From an archaeon (GTDB lineage: Archaea; Thermoplasmatota; Thermoplasmata; Methanomassiliicoccales; Methanomethylophilaceae), in NCBI GenBank assembly GCA_024399225.1, contig JAKSHV010000095.1:1-5152 (forward strand): 5,152 nt of DNA, read 5' to 3'. Positions within the stretch are counted from its first letter, which is position 1. Every line of letters starts with the position of its first letter. Below, piece by piece: positions 1 to 5,152 of the stretch. The notes below the pieces were generated by a model. That model saw only the letters and a list, made by a program, of their open reading frames with translations, had not been told where the DNA came from and made no database searches. The position numbers were made by a program, and so were the translations under genes.

Positions 1-761
1 GTGATGTTCCTGTAGAATCCTTCCACGGAATCGAATCCTACAGGGGAGCAACCGTATGAGATCACCTTTGTTCCGTTGTCCTTATAGAACGAACGTGTCT
101 CGGTGGAGAACTCGGGGGATATGTCGATGCAGTACTCCGCACCGACGGAATCCTTCAGGTCCTGAACCGTGCAACCGGCACCCGCGAAGCAGATGATCTT
201 CAAGCCCATGGCCCCAAGCATCTCGGTGAGTTCCTCTTCGAAGGATGCCCAATCCTTGTGCATGATGCTGAGTCCGGTAACGACGACGGTGTTCTTCCTT
301 ATCGGGAGATTCTCTGTGCAGACCTTCCCGAGGCATGCTCTGATGGTCTTGTCGAATCCTGTCCATACGTTCTCGCCCATATCGGAGCTGTCAAGCACCA
401 TGGTGTCTCCGGGCATGTTGCTTTCCCTGAGGATCCTCGCACAGTCATCCCCCACAATTGATATTCCCGGGGAGCAGATGAGGGCGGTGAGATTGTAATC
501 CTCGTCTGCAACATATTGGGCGGCCTTCTGCAGTTTACCGTAGCTCTTGCCGGTGTAGTCTCCCTGGTTGATGTTCGAGTAAGGCACTGTGGGGTTTCCG
601 TTGTAGACGGGGATATCGGTGTCCCTGTCGGTGCGCGGACACATCTTCTGTGAAAGGATGAGTCCCTTCCTGCAACCGTTCTGTCCGTGGAGCAGGGCTG
701 TGGCATCGGTGATGCCTTCCATCGCCATCACTGCACCTATGAATCCGTCGGGTTCGTTCAT
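1..761 (-). CDS. NifD/NifK-like nitrogenase-superfamily subunit, partial (C-terminus beyond left edge)
   Basis: This is the second gene of the leftward operon; 253 codons are visible, read by translating the complement of 761 to 1, with no stop before the edge. Seen: a GAVMAMEGITDA stretch (residues 9-20), LLHGQNGC with C30, ICSPGISIVGDD (C96, residues 95-106), then a second Rossmann-like unit starting at VVVTGLS (159-165). These match the fold and order of the NifD/NifK (oxidoreductase/nitrogenase component 1) family: HGxxGC and the Cys...IGDD loop carry ligands of the P-cluster or its equivalent. Start: ATG at 761 overlaps the upstream TGA as ATGA and has a strong Shine-Dalgarno 7 nt upstream. 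An in-frame ATG at 776 would add five residues but has its GGAGG only 2 nt away. Odd: no Cys lies before C30, so the first of the usual three cluster cysteines is missing; Cys content is high (10 in 253). Role inferred: partner of the NifD half of the upstream fusion in a heteromeric reductase. Whether it is closer to NifD, NifK, BchB or CfbD I cannot tell. Confidence 0.9.
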   Translation of the reverse strand, partial: MNEPDGFIGAVMAMEGITDATALLHGQNGCRKGLILSQKMCPRTDRDTDIPVYNGNPTVPYSNINQGDYTGKSYGKLQKAAQYVADEDYNLTALICSPGISIVGDDCARILRESNMPGDTMVLDSSDMGENVWTGFDKTIRACLGKVCTENLPIRKNTVVVTGLSIMHKDWASFEEELTEMLGAMGLKIICFAGAGCTVQDLKDSVGAEYCIDISPEFSTETRSFYKDNGTKVISYGCSPVGFDSVEGFYRNI

Positions 762-2881
762 TGCGAAGACCTCCATTTCCTCCAGCCCATGTTCGGATTG
801 GACCTCAGGACGTTGGAGGCCCTCTCGAGTAACATGATGGATGCCGTATGTGCAAGGGTGGTCGAGGGGAATGGTTCGCACACAAGGTCATCCAATCTCC
901 TTAAAGAGAATTTGGAACCGATTACCATATCGGGGGCGTTCGAACGCAGGTCTTCAAGCATCTCCGTTCTGTTGGGATGTCTGCGTACTTCTCCGATGTA
1001 CTGTTCCCTCTCCCAGTTGCCCAATGAGTAAATGGTTATCTCCGAAGCGCCCGCATCATGCAGTGCCTCCTCGATCCAATGGGTGTCCTCTGAACGATCG
1101 TCGATGATCGCGAACCTCTTCCCTTTCACGACGGAACATCTTCCCACGGCATCGGCGTATTCCGAATCCATATTGGCGGAAACCCATTTGGCCGCCACCG
1201 CGTTATCGAACATCTTTCCGATGTGTTCGATCCATTCCTTACCTTCGCGGTAACCTCTGGGGAGAGGACGTTTCGCCACCCATATTCCTTTGGAACGGAG
1301 TATCTCGGCAAGTTCGTTGTTGTCGGGTGTGTCCTCCGCACGTATCATCATGCACGTGGTCTTCATTTCCCTTATATCGTCAAGGGTGCAGTCCTGCAGG
1401 AATCCGGTCCCGACGGTCTTTCCGAACGGCCTCATGAGTTCCGCAAGTATGCTCTGGTTCTCCCCGCGATCGACCTGCATGAAGTTGTCGTCTAGAATGC
1501 GTATGGTTTTTCCATCGGATGATCTCGAAGTATCTATGATGTCGGCAATAGCCTTCAGGACCTCCATGTGGGCATCCACACCTTCAAGAGCAGCGTTCGA
1601 GTTGATGACCTTGATACAAATTCCCGGATGCCTGTTCTCCACTTTCCTTACAACCGCACCCGTGTCGTCCCCGATCATGTTGGTGAGACAGGTTAGGATC
1701 ACAAGAATGAACCTGTGTTTCGTGGCAAGATCCTCCAGAAGGGATTCCAGGTTGTCGGCCCCGCCGAAGACGGTCTCGCTGTTGCCTATGTGTGTGCTCA
1801 GTACGTTGTCTCCCAGTCCGATCTGTCCGGAGTAGCTGTTACGGATATGTGCCAGACGTTCCTCGTAGAGTTCGTTCAGCATGCTGTATCCGCAGGATCT
1901 GCTGCCGTGTATCACTACGGGAACGTCCATCAGTTTGCCTGCGGTTATGGCAGCTCCGATGGGCCCCATTCCGATACGTTTCACGGGCGTGAACACTTTG
2001 CACTTGGGGAATGAGACATTCGATGCGGGTGTCTTGGAACGTGGTTTGTATTCCCCTCTGCCGGATACCTTCCCCTCGGACACGAGCTCATCCAATTGGG
2101 CATCTGTTAGGGGAGTAGGGCGGAAGCAGCCTCCGCCATTCTCCAAGGATAGAATGTGATCGGCTAGATCGGAGAAGATCCCTGATTCCTCCGAATCGGG
2201 GAAGAGTTCACATAGTGTATGCTTCTCGGATTCAGCCTTTGGGAACAGTTCTGAACGGGGTATGCGTGCGATGATCGGGATTCCCGTAGATTGTGAGAAC
2301 TCCTCCACAAGGGCGACCTCCTTGGGGGAACCGCGTGAGTTGAATATGATCCCGGCGAGCCTCGGATTCGAATCCTCGAAGTTGAGCAATCCTCTCATGA
2401 TGTTGTTCGCGGCATAGAGGGACATGAACTCCCCCGAGGTCACGATGACGATGGTGTCCGTGTAATCGGGACGCATCGGTATGGCGAATCCTCCGCATAC
2501 CACATCACCGAGAACGTCGTATACTACGGTGTCGTGCTCCACCTCTCCGAGACCAAGTTTCTCCAGCGTCTGGAACATCGTGAGTATGCCTTTTCCGGCG
2601 CAACCCACACCGGGTTCGGGACCGCCGGCCTCGATGCATCTCACACCGCCCGATCCTGTCTTCATGAACATGGACAGTTCCCTTTCGGCCGCGGGTACCT
2701 TGCGGACGATATCGAGGACCGTGTCCATATCCTGTCCGTTCAGCAGCGACCTGCAGGAATCATGCTTGGGGTCGCATCCGATGTGGATGACCCTCCTCTG
2801 CTTGGCTGCGAACGTGTACGATAGGTTGGAGGCGATGGTGGACTTCCCTATTCCACCCTTGCCGTATACTGCGATCTCCAT
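758..2881 (-). CDS. NifH-NifD/K-like fusion protein (nitrogenase-like reductase, ATPase plus catalytic subunit)
   Basis: A 707-residue protein with two full domains. Residues 1 to ~250 are a NifH/BchL/CfbC-type iron protein: P-loop GKGGIGKST (7-15), GCDPKHDS (35-42), GGPEPGVGCAGKG with Cys94, and switch II DVLGDVVCGGFA with Cys129. Cys94 and Cys129 correspond to the two ligands that each monomer gives to the bridging 4Fe-4S cluster (Cys97/Cys132 in Azotobacter NifH). A Gly/Pro/Lys-rich linker (~249-290) follows a normal NifH-type tail (RPTPLTDAQLDEL). Residues ~290-707 are a NifD/NifK-like subunit: KRIGMGPIGAA (301-311), HGSRSCGY with Cys330, ETVFGG (369-374), LTCLTNMIGDD with Cys398; Cys294 is a plausible third cluster ligand. 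Known of the family: the iron protein passes electrons with ATP hydrolysis to a component-1 partner. Here both are one chain, and the next gene gives a further component-1 subunit. The KHD motif resembles BchL/CfbC more than NifH (KAD), pointing to a tetrapyrrole substrate (inference). Start at 2881, not the in-frame ATG at 2902: NifH proteins begin just before the P-loop, a Shine-Dalgarno is placed for 2881, and 2902 lies upstream of the predicted transcript start. Ends in TGA within the ATGA overlap. Confidence 0.95.
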   Translation of the reverse strand: MEIAVYGKGGIGKSTIASNLSYTFAAKQRRVIHIGCDPKHDSCRSLLNGQDMDTVLDIVRKVPAAERELSMFMKTGSGGVRCIEAGGPEPGVGCAGKGILTMFQTLEKLGLGEVEHDTVVYDVLGDVVCGGFAIPMRPDYTDTIVIVTSGEFMSLYAANNIMRGLLNFEDSNPRLAGIIFNSRGSPKEVALVEEFSQSTGIPIIARIPRSELFPKAESEKHTLCELFPDSEESGIFSDLADHILSLENGGGCFRPTPLTDAQLDELVSEGKVSGRGEYKPRSKTPASNVSFPKCKVFTPVKRIGMGPIGAAITAGKLMDVPVVIHGSRSCGYSMLNELYEERLAHIRNSYSGQIGLGDNVLSTHIGNSETVFGGADNLESLLEDLATKHRFILVILTCLTNMIGDDTGAVVRKVENRHPGICIKVINSNAALEGVDAHMEVLKAIADIIDTSRSSDGKTIRILDDNFMQVDRGENQSILAELMRPFGKTVGTGFLQDCTLDDIREMKTTCMMIRAEDTPDNNELAEILRSKGIWVAKRPLPRGYREGKEWIEHIGKMFDNAVAAKWVSANMDSEYADAVGRCSVVKGKRFAIIDDRSEDTHWIEEALHDAGASEITIYSLGNWEREQYIGEVRRHPNRTEMLEDLRSNAPDMVIGSKFSLRRLDDLVCEPFPSTTLAHTASIMLLERASNVLRSNPNMGWRKWRSSQ
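769..774 (-). promoter_or_regulatory. Shine-Dalgarno site of the second NifD/K-like gene
   Basis: GGAGGT on the minus strand, 7 nt upstream of ATG 761, lying in the last codons of the upstream fusion gene. Together with the ATGA overlap it fixes the start and implies translational coupling. A second GGAGG (779-783) lies just upstream, so the purine motif is tandem; it could serve the alternative in-frame ATG at 776, though a 2-nt spacer is too short to be likely. Confidence 0.8.
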
Positions 2882-2887
2882 GGCGGT

Positions 2888-2893
2888 ACCTCT
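2888..2893 (-). promoter_or_regulatory. Shine-Dalgarno site deciding the fusion-gene start
   Basis: AGAGGT on the minus strand, 6 nt upstream of ATG 2881. It supports 2881 as the start over the in-frame ATG at 2902, which would put this site inside the coding sequence. Confidence 0.75.
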
Positions 2894-2899
2894 TGGATA

Positions 2900-2913
2900 C
2901 ATGTTCCAACATG
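2900..2913. promoter_or_regulatory. Perfect 14-bp interrupted palindrome, candidate operator of the leftward operon
   Basis: CATGTT-CC-AACATG: 6-bp arms, exact reverse complements, 2-bp spacer. It sits between the leftward TATA box and the predicted transcript start near 2897, where a bound protein would block polymerase recruitment. The position suggests repressor control. No regulator gene is in the window and the binding protein is unknown. It is not the NrpR nitrogen operator layout (GGAA-N6-TTCC). Confidence 0.4.
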
Positions 2914-2919
2914 AACGCG

Positions 2920-2927
2920 TATTATAA
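2920..2927 (-). promoter_or_regulatory. TATA box of the leftward nitrogenase-like operon
   Basis: TTATAATA on the minus strand, an archaeal TATA-box match. Placing the transcript start about 26 bp downstream of its centre gives ~2897, hence a ~16-nt leader that still contains the Shine-Dalgarno at 2888-2893. No clear purine-rich BRE is seen upstream of it. The agreement of TATA, leader length and ribosome site is the main support; the start itself is predicted. Confidence 0.6.
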
Positions 2928-2951
2928 GGTGGACACTGCCGAACAAAAATT

Positions 2952-3048
2952 ACGGCAAGTTTCGACCAATAACCATGGATGAAACGGAGATCGCGGCAAC
3001 CCCTGCATCATATCGATACGCGACGCCATGTCAAACATTGCCGTTTCA
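2952..3048. repeat. Short inverted motif copies in the divergent intergenic region
   Basis: Two exact inverted pairs span the middle of the intergenic region: ACGGCAA (2952-2958) with TTGCCGT (3038-3044), and TGAAACGG (2980-2987) with CCGTTTCA (3041-3048). They share the composite right-hand site TTGCCGTTTCA. A third TTGCCG copy reads on the minus strand at 2994-2999. The spacing (50-80 bp) is too long for a simple terminator hairpin and suits protein-binding sites serving both promoters, but chance cannot be excluded for motifs of 6-8 bp. Confidence 0.3.
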
Positions 3049-3054
3049 ACACGC

Positions 3055-3063
3055 ATATTAATA
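3055..3063 (+). promoter_or_regulatory. TATA box of the CobN-like gene, predicting a leaderless transcript
   Basis: ATATTAATA centred at 3059, 26 bp before the A of ATG 3085. With the usual archaeal TATA-to-start distance, transcription would begin at or next to the start codon. No Shine-Dalgarno is present before 3085, which fits a leaderless mRNA. The upstream purine-rich BRE is not obvious. Confidence 0.6.
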
Positions 3064-3084
3064 CAGCAATTCGTATGCATCCGT

Positions 3085-5152
3085 ATGAGTTTCAGCGTGG
3101 TGAACATCACAGTGGGTTCCATGGACCCTTACACTATGAAGGCACCCGTTGACAAGGTCGCATCGGACCTCGGACTTGAGATCGAGTTCTCCGGTTCCAG
3201 TACCCATGCGATGGAGGAGGACGTCCTTCTCACCGCGGAATATGCATCGAAGATCGAGAAGGCCGATTTCGTCACCATCAGGTGTCTGATGGATCCCGGA
3301 AGGTACGGTTCCTTCGAGAAACTGGAGAAGCATTTCGAAAGTGCCAGAGGTATCATTATCCTGTATTCCGCCAACGGTGACGTGGCCTCGATGCACAGGA
3401 AATACTTCAGGGGGACCGACGAGGAACACAGGCTTCTGCTGAGCTATCTCGGCAACCGTGCACAGGAGAACGACGAGAGCATAATGCTGTGGGCCCTGAA
3501 GAAGAACGGGCTGTACGACGGAGAGGTTCCCGAACCCATAATGCAGAGAACGGACGGAGTCTACCATCCCGACCATCCACTCGACGTGATACTCGATGAT
3601 TACGTCGCCGGTCTCGACCTTTCCAAGCCCACGGTAGGATACATGTTCGTTGCGAGCCATTGGATCTACCGCAACTTCACGCACATCGACGCCCTGATAC
3701 GTTGTTTTGAAGAATCAGGAGTAAACGTGATCCCGGTGTTCTTCAACGCCAGTCAGAGCAACAGTCTCGCCGACAAGAGCACCGGGGACATCATCAGGAG
3801 ATACTTCCTGAAAGACGGCAAGCCCCTTGTCGGGGCGATAATCATGAGCTCCCCCTTCTCCCAGAGCAGGGAGCCTTCCAATGAGGAGGTCAACATCTAC
3901 CGTTCCGTGCTCGACGTCCCCATCATACAGACCAGCTCCGTGAACGGCAAGTTCACCGATTACGAGGATTCCAAGAAACCCGGATACAAGAAGGAGTTCA
4001 TCTTCCAGACCTCATGGGCGGAACTCGACGGACAGATCATCAGCGTCCCCATTGCCGATGTGGATATCGACGAGGAAGGTAAGAAACGCGTCAGGGTGCT
4101 TCCGGACAGGTTGGATCACCTGGTACGCATGGTGAAGAACTGGATCATGCTGAGGATGACTTCCAACAGCGAGAAGAAGGTCGCCCTGATACTTTACCAA
4201 TCACGTCCCGACCTGGGTGCCATAGGCAGCGCGGCAGGTCTCGATGGTCCCGAATCAGCAGTCAGGATTCTTGAAAAGCTGAAGGCAGAGGGATACACTG
4301 TGGACCATGTGCCAGCAGACGGAAAGTCACTAGTGGACGAGCTCATTTCGAACATAACCAACAATCTCGATTGGTCAACCCCCGCAGTCATCAAGGAGAA
4401 GGCCGTCGCCCTTGTGAAGAAGATGGACTATCTCTCACAGTACGAACTGCTCTCCGAATTCACCCGTGACATGATGGAGGAGAAATGGGGAGCCCCTGTC
4501 GGTGACGTCATGACCGAGAACGGCAGCATCATCGTGCCAGGGGTCATGAACGGAAACATCCTGATCACGGTGCAGCCGCCGAGGTCCCACATGGAGACCT
4601 GCGACTGCGTCATCCACGATCCCGAACTGGCGATGACGCACCAGTATCTCGGATTCTACAGGTGGATACAGAATGAATTCAAGGCGAATGCCGTCATCCA
4701 CCTAGGTACCCATGGAACCCTGGAATGGCTTCCCGGAAAACCTAACGCACTTTCCTCGAAATGCTGTCCCGACGCGGTACTGAACGGAATGCCCAACATC
4801 TATCCTTTCCAGATGGACGATCCCGGTGAGGGAATACAGGCCAAGAGGCGTTCCGAGGCCGTTCTGGTGGGATACAACTGCATGCCGATGGTGAAGTCCG
4901 GACTCTACGGCGACACCGAGGTCCTGATGGGATACCTGCAGGAATACCTGAAGACCTCCAACACCATCAGGAACGACAGGAGGAAGGTTCTTGCGCAGCA
5001 GATACGTGATATCTGTCTGAAGGAATCCATCTTCGAGGAACTCGGTTGGGATCCGGAGATGGGTGATGACGAGCTGTTCGCCAAGGTGCCCGACCTGAAC
5101 GACCACCTTCTCGAATCCGACGATGAACTGATCAGGAACGGTCTGCACATCC
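3085..5152 (+). CDS. cobN: CobN/BchH-family metal-chelatase large subunit, partial (C-terminus beyond right edge)
   Basis: The first 689 residues are visible; family members are usually ~1,100-1,300 residues, so roughly half is here. Seen in order: an N-terminal Rossmann-like region; VGYMFVASHW (residues ~184-193); AIGSAAGLDGPES (379-391); ITVQPPR (494-500); HDPELAMTHQYL (511-522); HLGTHGTLEWLPGK (539-552); YPFQMDDPGEGIQAKRR (573-589). The last four blocks are the signature core of CobN/BchH/ChlH proteins. Known of the family: this subunit binds the tetrapyrrole and metal and inserts Co2+ (CobN) or Mg2+ (BchH), with an AAA+ pair (CobS/CobT or BchI/BchD) supplying ATP hydrolysis in the cytoplasm. 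No AAA+ partner is in the window; it may lie downstream. The start at 3085 fits the TATA-to-start distance; an ATG at 3075 is out of frame and soon meets a TGA. It is divergent from the nitrogenase-like operon and shares its intergenic region, suggesting a linked pathway. Archaeal CobN homologues are not all proven cobaltochelatases, so metal and ring are open; the symbol denotes the family. Confidence 0.93.
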   Translation, partial: MSFSVVNITVGSMDPYTMKAPVDKVASDLGLEIEFSGSSTHAMEEDVLLTAEYASKIEKADFVTIRCLMDPGRYGSFEKLEKHFESARGIIILYSANGDVASMHRKYFRGTDEEHRLLLSYLGNRAQENDESIMLWALKKNGLYDGEVPEPIMQRTDGVYHPDHPLDVILDDYVAGLDLSKPTVGYMFVASHWIYRNFTHIDALIRCFEESGVNVIPVFFNASQSNSLADKSTGDIIRRYFLKDGKPLVGAIIMSSPFSQSREPSNEEVNIYRSVLDVPIIQTSSVNGKFTDYEDSKKPGYKKEFIFQTSWAELDGQIISVPIADVDIDEEGKKRVRVLPDRLDHLVRMVKNWIMLRMTSNSEKKVALILYQSRPDLGAIGSAAGLDGPESAVRILEKLKAEGYTVDHVPADGKSLVDELISNITNNLDWSTPAVIKEKAVALVKKMDYLSQYELLSEFTRDMMEEKWGAPVGDVMTENGSIIVPGVMNGNILITVQPPRSHMETCDCVIHDPELAMTHQYLGFYRWIQNEFKANAVIHLGTHGTLEWLPGKPNALSSKCCPDAVLNGMPNIYPFQMDDPGEGIQAKRRSEAVLVGYNCMPMVKSGLYGDTEVLMGYLQEYLKTSNTIRNDRRKVLAQQIRDICLKESIFEELGWDPEMGDDELFAKVPDLNDHLLESDDELIRNGLHI

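Noticed and set aside
758..2881. Annotation as a genuine nitrogen-fixing nitrogenase (nifH/nifD)
   Set aside because: The NifH half has KHD and AGKG in place of nitrogenase motifs, there is no evident NifD-type FeMo-cofactor His region, no nifE/N/B genes are in view, and the neighbour is a CobN/BchH-family protein.
2882..2902. Upstream in-frame ATG at 2902 adding seven residues to the fusion protein
   Set aside because: The Shine-Dalgarno at 2888-2893 would fall within the coding region, the predicted transcript start is ~2897, and NifH-family proteins start directly before the P-loop strand.
2895..2907. NrpR-type nitrogen operator (GGAA-N6-TTCC)
   Set aside because: The nearest match is GGAT-N5-TTCC: one mismatch and one base too short, so it does not fit the known operator.
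3011..3018. TATCGATA 8-bp palindrome
   Set aside because: Short, does not extend beyond 8 bp, not paired with another copy; expected by chance often enough to carry no weight.
2975..3061. 28-residue plus-strand ORF (ATG 2975 to TAA 3061) in the intergenic region
   Set aside because: No ribosome site, no suitable TATA box ahead of it, it runs into the CobN TATA box, and the peptide has no recognisable feature.
2882..3084. Cobalamin or nickel/cobalt riboswitch in the intergenic region
   Set aside because: The predicted leaders are ~16 nt and ~0 nt, too short to hold a riboswitch, and no conserved B12-box-like stretch or stable stem-loop series was seen.
3058..3684. 208-residue minus-strand ORF antisense to the CobN-like gene, and similar long antisense frames at 1290-1835 and 4702-5148
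   Set aside because: They lie fully opposite strongly recognisable coding sequence; their peptides show no family motifs. They are shadows of the real genes.

Overview
The window most likely comes from a methanogenic euryarchaeon. A Methanomassiliicoccales/Thermoplasmata-type genome is my best guess, but this is inference. The reasons are: archaeal-style TATA boxes placed at the right distance from the starts; one apparently leaderless gene beside Shine-Dalgarno-led genes; frequent AGG (Arg), ATA (Ile) and GGA (Gly) codons at moderate GC; and nitrogenase-like proteins of the tetrapyrrole-reductase kind next to a CobN-family chelatase subunit. No gene here names the species.

Layout: two genes run leftward from the centre, one runs rightward, and a ~200-bp divergent intergenic region separates them. 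On the minus strand (2881 to 758) is a 707-residue protein that joins a complete NifH-like ATPase (residues 1 to ~250) to a complete NifD/NifK-like catalytic subunit (~290 to 707). It overlaps, through an ATGA junction, a second NifD/NifK-like subunit (761 to the left edge, first 253 residues only). On the plus strand (3085 to the right edge) are the first 689 residues of a CobN/BchH-family metal-chelatase large subunit. The intergenic region holds a TATA box for each direction, a palindrome between TATA box and start of the leftward operon, and inverted copies of a short motif.

Working together: the set H + D + K-like + CobN/BchH-like has the same logic as (bacterio)chlorophyll synthesis, where BchH helps insert Mg and BchL-N-B reduces the ring. 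It also resembles coenzyme F430 synthesis, where CfbC/CfbD reduce a nickel tetrapyrrole. The NifH half has the CDPKHD motif I associate with BchL/CfbC-type reductases, not the CDPKAD of nitrogenase. My reading is that the locus encodes a tetrapyrrole metal-insertion and ring-reduction module whose product is unknown, with the unusual feature that the ATPase is covalently fused to one catalytic subunit. It could be a lineage-specific version of the F430 pathway, a cobalamin-related step, or an undescribed metallo-tetrapyrrole pathway. The sequence alone does not decide between these. It is very unlikely to be a nitrogen-fixing nitrogenase.
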